A DNA stretch of 64,000 nt, taken from assembly GCA_945867665.1 (NCBI GenBank), contig CAMBIR010000001.1, positions 156,168-220,167 on the forward strand, read 5' to 3'. The stretch is from an uncultured Bacillota bacterium. Its GTDB lineage: Bacteria; Bacillota_I; Bacilli_A; RF39; UBA660. Both the position numbers and the translations under genes were made by a program. This document shows, piece after piece, positions 26,017-36,296 of the stretch (position 1 is its first letter; each line of letters starts with the position of its first letter). A model generated the notes under the pieces. That model made no database searches and was not told the DNA's origin. It saw only the letters and a program-made list of their open reading frames with translations.

Positions 26017-27156
26017 TTATTTATTTAAAAATTTATAGTATTTTTTGAATTCTTGGGAAGTATCTAATGAAGTATTATTTAAAGATTCTATTAACTTCTT
26101 TTGATCTCTTGTTAGTTTTTCAGGAACAATTACTTTGGTGATAACATACATATCCCCTTTTCTTTTAATGGAACTAGTAACGCTAGTGACACCTTTTCCT
26201 TTTAATCTTAATTTTGTTCCTGATTGTGTCCCGGCTGGAATGGATAAGTTGACATTTCCATAAAGGGTTGGTACTTCTTTTTTACACCCTAGTATAGCCT
26301 CAGTTATCGTAAGAGGAAGTTCAATATAAATATCATCTTCATCTCTTTGATAAAACTCATGATCTCTAACTGTAAATTCTACGTATAAATCTCCTGGCTT
26401 TCCTCCATTTAATCCGGCTTCACCTTTTCCTGCAACGCGAAGGCGGTTATCGGTATCAATTCCTTCTGGAATAGTAATCGTAATTTCTTTTGATTTTTTG
26501 ATGGTTCCATTGCCATGACAGGTTGAACATTTTTTTTCAAATGTTGTTCCTGACCCTTTACAATTTGGACAAGTCGTTTTTGTTAAGAAACTACCAAACA
26601 TTGTTCTTTGCTCAGAAGTTACTGTTCCAGATCCTCTACAGGTTGAACAAGTATTTGGATTAAAGCCACCTTTTCCATCACAGTCTGGGCAAGTATCCAC
26701 TACATCTAATTTTAAATCTTTTTTGCAACCATGAACGGCTTCTTCAAAGTCAATGGTCATTCGATATAAGACATCGTTTCCTTTTCTTGGACCATTAGAA
26801 CTTCTTCTTGAGCCTGATTGCGTAAATCCGGAAAATCCGCCGAAACCTCCCATTCCTCCAAATAAATCTTCGAAAATATCTGACATATCGCCGAAATCAA
26901 AATTACTAAATCCACCAGTACCACCTGCTCCTTGACTAAAGGCTGCATGACCAAATTGATCGTACTGACGTCTTTTATCTGGGTCAGATAGTACGGCATA
27001 GGCTTCTTGACATTCTTTAAATTTTTCAGCAGCATTTTCTTCTGTTGATACATCGGGGTGATATTTTTTTGCTAGTTTTCGAAAGGCAGACTTTATTTCC
27101 GCATCCGATGCGTCTTTGGAGACCCCTAGGACTTCATAATAATCTTTTTTATCCAT
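26017..27156 (-). CDS. dnaJ: Chaperone protein DnaJ
   Basis: Hsp40 co-chaperone that delivers clients to DnaK and stimulates its ATPase. 379 residues with all type I parts: J domain with H-P-D (about 33-35), a G/F-rich stretch (about 75-115), four C-x-x-C-x-G-x-G zinc repeats (C-P-D-C, C-S-T-C, C-P-N-C, C-S-T-C, about 150-215) and the C-terminal substrate domains. It follows dnaK but is separated by a hairpin terminator and 160 bases, so it may rely on read-through or its own promoter. No CIRCE is seen in that gap. Confidence 0.97.
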   Translation of the reverse strand: MDKKDYYEVLGVSKDASDAEIKSAFRKLAKKYHPDVSTEENAAEKFKECQEAYAVLSDPDKRRQYDQFGHAAFSQGAGGTGGFSNFDFGDMSDIFEDLFGGMGGFGGFSGFTQSGSRRSSNGPRKGNDVLYRMTIDFEEAVHGCKKDLKLDVVDTCPDCDGKGGFNPNTCSTCRGSGTVTSEQRTMFGSFLTKTTCPNCKGSGTTFEKKCSTCHGNGTIKKSKEITITIPEGIDTDNRLRVAGKGEAGLNGGKPGDLYVEFTVRDHEFYQRDEDDIYIELPLTITEAILGCKKEVPTLYGNVNLSIPAGTQSGTKLRLKGKGVTSVTSSIKRKGDMYVITKVIVPEKLTRDQKKLIESLNNTSLDTSQEFKKYYKFLNK

Positions 27157-27287
27157 CTTTATTCCTACTTTCTAATCTTCTCATCTTTATTTAAAGATAA
27201 AGAAATTGAGATTGCTTTTAATCCAATATTTTGACCATTTTATTCAAATACGGATTTTTGGCACCACTTTTTGATTTTTAAAAGAAG

Positions 27288-27309
27288 AAGTTCTAGTTAC
27301 CTAGAACTT
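27288..27309 (-). terminator. Hairpin between dnaK and dnaJ
   Basis: AAGTTCTAG and CTAGAACTT are perfectly complementary around a 4-base loop, 8 bases after the dnaK stop. The T run behind it on the minus strand is broken (CTTCTTTT), so it may be a leaky terminator or mRNA-stabilising hairpin that lowers dnaJ relative to dnaK. Confidence 0.7.
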
Positions 27310-27316
27310 GTTTCTA

Positions 27317-29155
<1,839 letters not shown>

Positions 29156-29167
29156 TCACCTTTCCTT

Positions 29168-29395
29168 TTATTTATTATCATGACTTTTTTCATCAATAAT
29201 GACAATTTTTTTCTTTTTCTTCTTCCTATTTTCCTCTTTATTGCTACTGCTTGACTTTAATTTTTCATAAATGAAATAAGCAAGCAAGGCTACTAGAATA
29301 AATGGTAGTGCCCATAGCATAAAGCGAATAGCAAGGTAAGATAGTAATACTGCTACTACAATATAAATGATATTTTTTATCTTTTCTTTATCCAT
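29168..29395 (-). CDS. Small membrane protein inside the hrcA-grpE-dnaK operon
   Basis: 75 residues. A basic/acidic N terminus is followed by two hydrophobic stretches (about 8-23 and 27-43), then a serine-rich and lysine-rich tail (six K in a row) ending in D-E-K-S-H-D-N-K. AAGGAGA precedes the ATG. It starts 10 bases after the grpE stop and ends 18 bases before dnaK, so it is transcribed with the heat-shock genes. I know no standard gene in this slot and recognise no family. A membrane link for the chaperone system or an unrelated passenger are both possible. Confidence 0.7.
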   Translation of the reverse strand: MDKEKIKNIIYIVVAVLLSYLAIRFMLWALPFILVALLAYFIYEKLKSSSSNKEENRKKKKKKIVIIDEKSHDNK

Positions 29396-29405
29396 TTATA
29401 TCTCC

Positions 29406-30017
29406 TTATTCATTTACTTTTACCATAGCAGGTCTTACTACTCTATCTTTGTAGGTATAACCTTTTTGCAGTACTTCTAAGATAACACCCGCGGGTTTTG
29501 TCTCATCATGGTCAGTTAGGACGGCGTGATGAAATTCAGGGTCAAATTCTAGACCTTCCGCAGCGATTTCTTTTACTTCAAATTTGTTTAATATTCCTAC
29601 TGTTGTGGTATAAATTAACTTAAATCCTGCTAAAAACTTAGATACTTCATCAGATAAATCATCATCATCCATCTTGATTGCTCGCTCAAAGTTATCTACA
29701 ACCGTTAATAATTCTTTAATTAAATCTTCATTTTTATATTTTAATACTTTCTCGCTTTCTTCTTCTTTTCTTCTTTTATAATTTTGAAGTTCCGCTTGAT
29801 TTCTTAAAAGGGCTTCTTGCAAGGAACCAACCCGTTGATTTAATTCCTCTATCTGTTTTGATTTTTCTTCTAAGTCTTTTTCTAGTTGTTCTCTTTTTTC
29901 TTTACTGCACTTACATTCTTTTTCTTCGGTTACTTCTTCTTTAGTATTTTCTTTATTTAATTCTTCTTTTTCATTATTCATCACTTCTTTTTCATGATGA
30001 TTTTTATGTTTACTCAT
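29406..30017 (-). CDS. grpE: Nucleotide exchange factor GrpE
   Basis: Opens the DnaK nucleotide pocket to release ADP. 203 residues: a charged N-terminal extension rich in K and E, a long coiled coil (about 45-100), then the family region L-L-T-V-V-D-N-F-E-R-A-I and the C-terminal beta wing with F-D-P-E-F-H-H-A-V and V-L-Q-K-G-Y-T-Y-K-D-R-V-V-R-P-A-M-V-K-V. The coding region overlaps hrcA by 8 bases, with the GGAGG ribosome site inside the end of hrcA. Confidence 0.96.
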   Translation of the reverse strand: MSKHKNHHEKEVMNNEKEELNKENTKEEVTEEKECKCSKEKREQLEKDLEEKSKQIEELNQRVGSLQEALLRNQAELQNYKRRKEEESEKVLKYKNEDLIKELLTVVDNFERAIKMDDDDLSDEVSKFLAGFKLIYTTTVGILNKFEVKEIAAEGLEFDPEFHHAVLTDHDETKPAGVILEVLQKGYTYKDRVVRPAMVKVNE

Positions 30018-31005
30018 TTCCGCCTCCTAAATGATTTTTAATATAATCTAGTAGACTAACTACTTTATCATATTCCATTCTTTTGGGTCCCACAATTGCA
30101 ATTGTTCCTTCTTCTCCGTTGACATTATATTTTGTCTTTACAACAGAAGTATCATCTGTAATTTCTGATTCACTACCAACATAGATATGAATGCCATTAT
30201 TTTCTTCTTCTTTGATTGAACTTACATCCTCAAATTTAGAAAGAATTTCTTTTACTTTTTCAATATTAGTAAATTCTGGTTGCTTCAAGAAATTATTCTT
30301 TCCAACAAAATGAACATCATTGCTACTGCTAGTGAATTCAGAGAAGGCATCATAAAAGGCATTGTATAATACTTCGTGCTGTTTGACATACTTCCCAATA
30401 ATTGGTTTTACTTCGTACTCTAGTTTTTCAGAGATTTCATTAATCGGTGTTCCTACAACTAGTTTATTAATGAGTTCTACTGTTTTTCTTACATCATCTG
30501 TCGATATTGTACTGGGTAAGTATAAATTCTTATGTTCAACAATTCCTTTATCTGTAATAACAATTGTTAGGATTTTGTTTTCTTCTAAAGGGACAATTTC
30601 TACTTGCTTTAGGCGATTTGCCTTAGCATTTGTTCCTAATACTATGGAGGTGTAATTGGTAATTTCAGAGACAATTTCAATACTTTTTTTAATTGTATCC
30701 GATAAATCAAGGGATTGGTTTTTAAAAATTGTTTGTAATTTTAGCATATCTTCCCCGGTCATGTTCTTTGGTTGCATTAAGTTATCCACATAATATTTGT
30801 ATCCCTTTTCACTAGGAATTCTTCCCGAGGCAAAGTGGTTTTTCTCCAAATATCCCAAATCTTCTAAGTAAACCATTTCGTTACGAACGGTAGCACTAGA
30901 ACATTTGATATTCTTGCAAATATGGGAGGAACTTACTGGCTTTGCAGTTTTGATATACTCTTCTACAATGATTCTTAAAATTTGATTTTCTCTTTCCGAT
31001 ATCAT
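30010..31005 (-). CDS. hrcA: Heat-inducible transcription repressor HrcA
   Basis: Represses heat-shock genes by binding CIRCE; its folding depends on GroEL, so stress releases repression. 331 residues. The N-terminal winged helix has S-S-H-I-C-K-N-I-K-C-S-S-A-T-V-R-N-E-M near 23-41, and the family C-terminal domain includes I-A-I-V-G-P-K-R-M-E-Y near 300-310. AAGGAGGTG precedes the ATG. It is first in its operon under a promoter overlapped by a CIRCE, so it controls itself, grpE, the small membrane gene and dnaK, and very likely clpB. Confidence 0.97.
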   Translation of the reverse strand: MISERENQILRIIVEEYIKTAKPVSSSHICKNIKCSSATVRNEMVYLEDLGYLEKNHFASGRIPSEKGYKYYVDNLMQPKNMTGEDMLKLQTIFKNQSLDLSDTIKKSIEIVSEITNYTSIVLGTNAKANRLKQVEIVPLEENKILTIVITDKGIVEHKNLYLPSTISTDDVRKTVELINKLVVGTPINEISEKLEYEVKPIIGKYVKQHEVLYNAFYDAFSEFTSSSNDVHFVGKNNFLKQPEFTNIEKVKEILSKFEDVSSIKEEENNGIHIYVGSESEITDDTSVVKTKYNVNGEEGTIAIVGPKRMEYDKVVSLLDYIKNHLGGGNE

Positions 31006-31049
31006 TTTTACACCTCCTTTAGCAGTTCTCTTTCTTGAATGCTAGATTC

Positions 31050-31078
31050 ATTATAGTATATTATATTAGCAATGTCAA
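31050..31078 (-). promoter_or_regulatory. Promoter of the hrcA operon
   Basis: On the minus strand TTGACA (31078-31073), a 17-base spacer, and TATAAT (31055-31050). The -35 box lies within the CIRCE spacer and left arm, matching the arrangement at clpB. Confidence 0.92.
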
Positions 31079-31092
31079 GAAATAATTGCTAA
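31066..31092 (-). promoter_or_regulatory. CIRCE operator (HrcA site) of hrcA
   Basis: On the plus strand TTAGCAATG - 9 bases - AATTGCTAA, eight of nine positions symmetric. It covers the -35 box of the hrcA promoter, giving autoregulation. Confidence 0.92.
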
Positions 31093-31160
31093 TTTTTAAA
31101 AAAAAGAAAAATACTGATTAAAAAGATACATTTTAGTAAAGATAATCCTAAAAAGTATTA

Positions 31161-32102
31161 CTATTTTCTTTTTATTTTTTTACGAGGAATATTTAGTTGA
31201 TAAGTTGTTTCAGATATTTTATAAGTATTATCATTATAGAGAATATATTGTTTGCATGTTGCATGATGTATTTTATTATAATCTTTTGAAATATGATACT
31301 CTATATCTAAAAAACTTGGAATGATTCCTGAAGATAATCTCTCCTCGCTAGAACTTGGTACGGTTACGACAAAATTACTTCCTAAATTATTGGCTTTAAA
31401 TTCATGGCTATGTCCTTTATAAAGAATAGCGTTTGTAATTTGTGGATATTCTACAGACTGACTTGTAATAGGATGTTTTAGATAAAAGAAAAAGTCATTA
31501 ATTGTAGTCTGCCCTACTCCATAGCCTAATGGGGCGATGTCATGTCTTCTTTCTTTTATGATGTAAGAAATATCGATTCCTGAATTCTTCCAGATGCTAA
31601 AGTCATGATTTCCCAAAACAAGGAAATTGAGAATATTTTTATCATAGGGGAAATCGTGTAAAATATTGTAAATGGTCTTTTCAATACTAGAGTACTTTCG
31701 TGTTTTTTCTCTTTCTTGGTAAATACCATCAAAGAAATCACCTGTATTAAAGATAAGATGAATTCCTTCTTTGGTGGCATATTCTCTCATTATATGAGCA
31801 TTTTTCATGTTATCATAAGTACTTCCATAGTGGGCATCTGATGTTACTAACATTCGAATGGAAGAAATGTTCGTGTCTGCATTAATTTTGGTGATATTTT
31901 CTTCTTTTTTTAGTGGTGAAGATGACTGATAATAAATATCTCCTTTAATGTTATAAATTTTTTCAAAAAGATAGCCACTATTTTTTAACATGGATAATTT
32001 TAAAAACAATTGTTTTTGACTTAACTTGGTGATCTCACAAATTTGATTCAATGATTTTCCTTCTTTTATTAATTGGATTAACTCTAGCATCGATTCTTGC
32101 AC
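31161..32102 (-). CDS. Calcineurin-like phosphoesterase with N-terminal helix-turn-helix
   Basis: 313 residues. The start is a GTG preceded by GGGGGA at 5 bases. Residues 1-75 look like a winged-helix domain (S-L-N-Q-I-C-E-I-T-K-L-S-Q-K-Q-L-F-L-K-L). From about 83 the metallophosphoesterase motifs appear in order: S-D-A-H-Y-G, N-T-G-D-F-F-D-G, L-G-N-H-D-F and K-G-H-S-H-E, all metal ligands kept. It may hydrolyse a nucleotide or nucleic acid, but nothing in the sequence names the substrate. It lies upstream of the hrcA operon promoter, same strand, and divergent from gerQ. Confidence 0.85.
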   Translation of the reverse strand: MQESMLELIQLIKEGKSLNQICEITKLSQKQLFLKLSMLKNSGYLFEKIYNIKGDIYYQSSSPLKKEENITKINADTNISSIRMLVTSDAHYGSTYDNMKNAHIMREYATKEGIHLIFNTGDFFDGIYQEREKTRKYSSIEKTIYNILHDFPYDKNILNFLVLGNHDFSIWKNSGIDISYIIKERRHDIAPLGYGVGQTTINDFFFYLKHPITSQSVEYPQITNAILYKGHSHEFKANNLGSNFVVTVPSSSEERLSSGIIPSFLDIEYHISKDYNKIHHATCKQYILYNDNTYKISETTYQLNIPRKKIKRK

Positions 32103-32171
32103 AATAATCCCCCTTTGATTAATTTGTTGTTATTATAAAGTATTTTATTTTAGAAGTAAAGAAAAAGAGAA

Positions 32172-32200
32172 GTATTTTTCATGATGAATACTCATATATT
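32172..32200 (+). promoter_or_regulatory. Sigma-E-like promoter of gerQ
   Basis: GTATTTT at 32172-32178, a 14-base spacer and CATATATT at 32193-32200 fit the sporulation sigma-E pattern (KMATATT, ~14, CATACANT). The gerQ start codon lies 27 bases downstream. No sigma-A pair is evident. Confidence 0.5.
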
Positions 32201-32227
32201 TTTATTGTGAAAGAAAGGAGCAAATTC

Positions 32228-32617
32228 ATGAATAATAGTGCTTATTACCCTAACCCTAATTATCAGCCGGGAAAAAATAGTCAGATGCCTGCGACAAATG
32301 TGCCTACTTATGATGCTACTCAGTTACCTAACGCGATGTATCAAGCAACTTCAATTCCTGATGAACAATCTTATGTTGAAAATATTTTAAGATTAAATCG
32401 TGGAAAGAAAGCAAGATTCCATGTTACAGTGCCTGGTTCTATTGAATGGCAAGACCGTGTATTTGAGGGAATTATTGAACAGTCTGGAAAAGACCATTTA
32501 ATTGTATCAAATCCTAATACGGGAGAGTGGTATTTAATTTTAATGATTTATTTAGACTTTGTAACATTTGAAGAACCAATTAATTATAAAAAAGAATTTT
32601 ATTTACCAAATCATTAA
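32228..32617 (+). CDS. gerQ: Spore coat protein GerQ family
   Basis: 129 residues; start at M-N-N-S, 6 bases after GAAAGGAGC. The N terminus is proline-, asparagine- and tyrosine-rich and low in complexity. The rest is the GerQ core: S-Y-V-E-N-I-L-R-L-N-R-G-K (about 48-60), F-E-G-I-I-E-Q-S-G-K-D-H and the ending Y-L-I-L-M-I-Y-L-D-F-V-T-F-E-E. GerQ is cross-linked into the Bacillus spore coat by transglutaminase and is needed for normal cortex-lytic enzyme CwlJ function. It stands alone with a sigma-E-like promoter, which supports sporulation in this organism. Confidence 0.9.
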   Translation: MNNSAYYPNPNYQPGKNSQMPATNVPTYDATQLPNAMYQATSIPDEQSYVENILRLNRGKKARFHVTVPGSIEWQDRVFEGIIEQSGKDHLIVSNPNTGEWYLILMIYLDFVTFEEPINYKKEFYLPNH

Positions 32618-32660
32618 TTTCTTTTGGTTTTAAGAAAAATGTAAAGTAGGAGGATAAATA

Positions 32661-32690
32661 TTTACAATAGCAAATATTTTTTGCTATAAT
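32661..32690 (+). promoter_or_regulatory. Promoter of the LemA-like gene
   Basis: TTTACA at 32661-32666, an 18-base spacer and TATAAT at 32685-32690. The predicted RNA start is only about 5-15 bases before the possible start codons, so the leader is extremely short. Confidence 0.6.
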
Positions 32691-32701
32691 GTTATTGGGA
32701 A

Positions 32702-33271
32702 GTGATAATATTGGACTCTTTGATGCTAATCTTACTGGGAATGATTTTGGTCATTTGTATTTTCTTTTTTATCTATACGACGCTTTATAATAAATTGCAA
32801 GATTATATTATTCGTATTAATGAAGTAGAAGCCATGATCGATAATCATTTAAGAAATAAATATGATGCGATTAATAAGTGTGTTTCTTTGATTAAGGGAA
32901 ATGATAAAATTACTGAAGAAAAAGATAAGAAACTTTTTGAAGAAATTGTAAGATTAAGAACAAAGAAAATATCTAATTTTGATTTGGATAGAAAATTAAT
33001 TGAAGCTGAAAACAATCTTATTACTTTAAAAGAAAAATATCCAGATTTAAGAGAGAATAAAGATATAATTGCACTTAGTAAAAAAATAGAAGAAGTTAAT
33101 GAGAATTTAATTGTAGGAAGGGAATATTATAATAAAAATATTTTAGAATATAATAAGTTAGTTAAGTTATTTCCAACAAATATTGTAGCGATGATTTGTA
33201 AATATGAAGAAAAGATGTTCTTTGATCGAAAAGATATGTCTGATGATGATTATGATGACTTTAAATTATAA
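32702..33271 (+). CDS. LemA-like membrane-anchored helical protein
   Basis: About 186-189 residues. One N-terminal membrane helix (about 6-27) is followed by long charged helices; I-R-I-N-E-V-E-A-M-I-D-N-H-L-R-N-K-Y-D near 38-57 is the LemA-type signature, and the end F-P-T-N-I-V-A near 162 fits too. The tail is acidic. LemA proteins are widespread with no settled function. The start could be GTG 32702 or TTG 32711; the latter is better spaced from the promoter. It precedes murE on the same strand by 81 bases. Confidence 0.75.
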   Translation: MIILDSLMLILLGMILVICIFFFIYTTLYNKLQDYIIRINEVEAMIDNHLRNKYDAINKCVSLIKGNDKITEEKDKKLFEEIVRLRTKKISNFDLDRKLIEAENNLITLKEKYPDLRENKDIIALSKKIEEVNENLIVGREYYNKNILEYNKLVKLFPTNIVAMICKYEEKMFFDRKDMSDDDYDDFKL

Positions 33272-33352
33272 AGAGTACTTTACCTACTCTTTTTCCTTAT
33301 TTTAAAATAAGTTAATTTTAAGTATTTTTACAATAGAAAGAGGTGCATTTTA

Positions 33353-34849
33353 ATGCAATTAAAAGAATTATTAAAAGATATTCCTTATCAGTTAGTAAGG
33401 GGAAATTTAGAGGTAGAAATTAAAGACATTTGCTATGACTCCAGAGATTATCAAAAAAAGGATGTTTTTGTTTGCTTAGTAGGAATTGATACGGATGGAC
33501 ATCAATATATTGAAGATGTTATCAAGAAAGGCTGTCAAGTCATTATTACTTCTAAGGAAGTTGATGTTAATGATAATGATATTACGATAATTAGAGTTGA
33601 TGATACTAGAAGAAAATTACCCTATTTAAGTGCAAATTTGTTTCATCATCCAGCGGATAAATTAATTAAGATTGCAATTACAGGAACCAAAGGAAAAACA
33701 TCTACTTCTTGGATGATAAAAAATATTTTAGAAGCCGCACAAGAAAAGGTTGGTGTTATTGGAACGATTGGTACTATTATTGATGGAAAAATTACAAGTC
33801 ATAAAAATACAACGCCTGAATCTTATCTGGTCCAAAAATATATGCGAAAGATGGTTAATGCAGGGGTAAAATACTTAATTATGGAAGCATCTAGTCAAGC
33901 ATTATGGGTAGGGAGAATTCAAAATATTGTTTTTGATTATGGAATATTTACAAACTTATCGATTGACCACGTTGGTCCTAGGGAACATGCTTCTTATGAC
34001 GATTATGCAAATTCTAAAGCACTACTTTTTAAGCAATGTAAGGTAGGTATTTTTAATCAAGATGATATGGAATTTACCCGAATGACTAAAGAGGCTACTT
34101 GTGAGATACTTACTTATGGGAAAAAGAAGGAAAGCAACTTAATGATAAAAGAAGTCTCTCCTATTCATGAAAATGACTTTTTAGGAACAAAGTTACAAAC
34201 AGAAGGGGTTATCCAAGATGATTTTCTAATTTCTTCACCAGGGGATTTTTCAGCCTATAATGCAGCCGCGGCAATTTTACTTGCGAATACGCTTAAAATT
34301 AATATCCGCTATATTAAAGAAGGACTTCAAACTTTTCAAGTTCCAGGACGATTACAAATTTTTAATATCGATAATCGTTTTAAAGTTGTGATTGATTTTG
34401 CTCACAATAAGCTTAGTATGGAAAGCGTTATTCAAACCATGCGAAAGTATAGAGTTAACCGGATTATTACACTTTTTGGATGTGGGGGCGGAAGAAGTTA
34501 TGACAGAAGAGTTGAATTAGGGTGCATTTCTGGAAAATTAGCGGATTTATCCATTATCACAACGGACAATCCTAGGTGGGATGATGTTCATTTAATTAAT
34601 GCTGATATCAAAAAAGGAATAGAATCAGTAGGAGGAAAATATTTGATTATTGAAGATAGAAAAGAAGCAATTTTATATGCCCTAAATCATGCAAAAGAAA
34701 GAGATGTCATTCTCCTTCTTGGAAAAGGACATGAGAATTTTCAAGAAATTAAGGGGATAAAATATGATTTTAATGAAACAGAAATTATAAAGACGTATTT
34801 AAAGGGGGAAAACGCAAATGATGAATCAATTAAATTATCTAAATTATAA
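33353..34849 (+). CDS. murE: UDP-MurNAc-dipeptide: amino-acid ligase MurE (meso-DAP type)
   Basis: Adds the third residue to the peptidoglycan stem peptide. 498 residues. The N-terminal UDP-MurNAc domain contains D-S-R near 29, the ATP site is G-T-K-G-K-T-S-T near 114-121, and the central domain has N-T-T-P-E-S-Y. The specificity loop is T-T-D-N-P-R-W-D-D near 399-407; D-N-P-R is the meso-diaminopimelate type, whereas lysine enzymes have a different fourth residue. The gene overlaps the following M14 peptidase gene by 32 bases, so they are cotranscribed. Confidence 0.95.
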   Translation: MQLKELLKDIPYQLVRGNLEVEIKDICYDSRDYQKKDVFVCLVGIDTDGHQYIEDVIKKGCQVIITSKEVDVNDNDITIIRVDDTRRKLPYLSANLFHHPADKLIKIAITGTKGKTSTSWMIKNILEAAQEKVGVIGTIGTIIDGKITSHKNTTPESYLVQKYMRKMVNAGVKYLIMEASSQALWVGRIQNIVFDYGIFTNLSIDHVGPREHASYDDYANSKALLFKQCKVGIFNQDDMEFTRMTKEATCEILTYGKKKESNLMIKEVSPIHENDFLGTKLQTEGVIQDDFLISSPGDFSAYNAAAAILLANTLKINIRYIKEGLQTFQVPGRLQIFNIDNRFKVVIDFAHNKLSMESVIQTMRKYRVNRIITLFGCGGGRSYDRRVELGCISGKLADLSIITTDNPRWDDVHLINADIKKGIESVGGKYLIIEDRKEAILYALNHAKERDVILLLGKGHENFQEIKGIKYDFNETEIIKTYLKGENANDESIKLSKL

Positions 34850-36296
34850 AGAAAGATTAGAATCTTTATTAGAAAATCCTTTATTAAAGGAGTATGGAAT
34901 AAAAAAATATACCATTGGAAAAACTAATTATGCTTATGATTTTGACTATCTTACTGTTGGCTATGGAGAAAAGGATATCTTCTTAGTTGGGGGAACTCAT
35001 GGTAGTGAAGTAATTAGTACTGATTTTATTTTACAACTTTTATCATCCTTACCTACTCTAGAACATTTTGACCCTAATGTTTTTACTTTAAAGATTATTC
35101 CTTTACAAAATCCGGAAGGGTATGATATTTCAACAGCAACTTTTTCATCGATTGATTTTTTAAATTTTGAAGATAAAGCTTATGAATACTATTTAAGATA
35201 TCGGGCTGATAATATTATTTATACCGCTATTCAAGAATTGGTTCGGGTTACTTTTGAAGTTCCTAATGATATTATGGAAGATGTCTTACAAAGACTTAAA
35301 AACTTTACTTTGCATAATGAAAAATGGCTAAGATTAAAACAAAATAGAGTTTTTCCTAAGATTGATGAATTTAACCATGCTATTCAAGAAATTGAAGATA
35401 TTTCTAGTAAGGAAGAATTATGTGGAGAACTCATTATGCATCTAAAACAAATAGAAAATAGACTTAACCTCTCTTCTGTTCAAGATAAAATGTACTTTTT
35501 CTTTTTAAATGCGTTAGAGGAAGTTTTTATTCAAATGCTAATGGAAAGAAAGAGAAAAATTGTTTTTCCTAAGTTATATCAAGATATGTTTAAAGAACAT
35601 GGATTTCATGGATTACAAAGTAAAGAGTTAGAGAAGGATATCGAAAGTATTTATAAAATTTATCATCATCCTTTAGGAAGTCAAATTAATTTTGATGCGA
35701 ATGGTAGTGGAGTTAATTTAAATGCCAATCATTTGCATAGTATTGGAATGGAAGCTTATCAAAAACATGAAGTGTTTTATGGGCTATCTCCTAAAGATAA
35801 TATTCAAAAATATGTTCCTGGACCAATTGGAACTTCTTGTTTAAATTATCATAATTTTACTTATGCGGTTGAAAATATTTTTCTAGAAAATTTAATTAAA
35901 GAATCTTTTTATCAAGGAAGATACGAGATGACTTTTCTCTACCACTCTTCTGGCGGAATGATTTATTATAAGCCATATCAAGATTTAATGAAGAAAGAGG
36001 CTTATTTTGATTTTTATCAGTATAATCAAACACTTGCTGAAATTTACGAGAGAAGTACAAATTATCAAATATTAGAAGAAAGTAGTACTACTGGATATGG
36101 AGATTATTTAAGAAGAACATACCCTGGGGTATTATTGATAGAACTTTCAAAAATGGGAGGAAATCCCCTAGGTCCATATGGTGATAAGAGCAATACAATA
36201 AGAGTATTTGAAGAAAATAATGCAGCGATAAATGAGGTATTTCATTATTTAAAAAAGAAAAAGAGAAAAATAAAGAGAAAGGATAATAATGCCTAG
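34818..36296 (+). CDS. M14-family zinc carboxypeptidase-like protein
   Basis: 492 residues. Zinc ligands are in G-G-T-H-G-S-E near 58-64 and a later H in F-L-Y-H-S-S-G; the catalytic glutamate is probably in V-L-L-I-E-L-S-K. N-A-N-H-L-H near 300 and N-P-E-G-Y near 100 also fit. A helical insertion (about 110-270) between the first zinc site and the rest is much larger than in ordinary M14 enzymes. No signal peptide is visible, so it acts in the cytosol, perhaps trimming wall peptides since it overlaps murE by 32 bases. Substrate unproven. It overlaps the next gene by 8 bases. Confidence 0.8.
   Translation: MMNQLNYLNYKERLESLLENPLLKEYGIKKYTIGKTNYAYDFDYLTVGYGEKDIFLVGGTHGSEVISTDFILQLLSSLPTLEHFDPNVFTLKIIPLQNPEGYDISTATFSSIDFLNFEDKAYEYYLRYRADNIIYTAIQELVRVTFEVPNDIMEDVLQRLKNFTLHNEKWLRLKQNRVFPKIDEFNHAIQEIEDISSKEELCGELIMHLKQIENRLNLSSVQDKMYFFFLNALEEVFIQMLMERKRKIVFPKLYQDMFKEHGFHGLQSKELEKDIESIYKIYHHPLGSQINFDANGSGVNLNANHLHSIGMEAYQKHEVFYGLSPKDNIQKYVPGPIGTSCLNYHNFTYAVENIFLENLIKESFYQGRYEMTFLYHSSGGMIYYKPYQDLMKKEAYFDFYQYNQTLAEIYERSTNYQILEESSTTGYGDYLRRTYPGVLLIELSKMGGNPLGPYGDKSNTIRVFEENNAAINEVFHYLKKKKRKIKRKDNNA

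Noticed and set aside
27160-27280. Promoter or CIRCE ahead of dnaJ
   Set aside because: No TTGACA/TATAAT pair at good spacing and no TTAGCA arms seen, so dnaJ control is left open.
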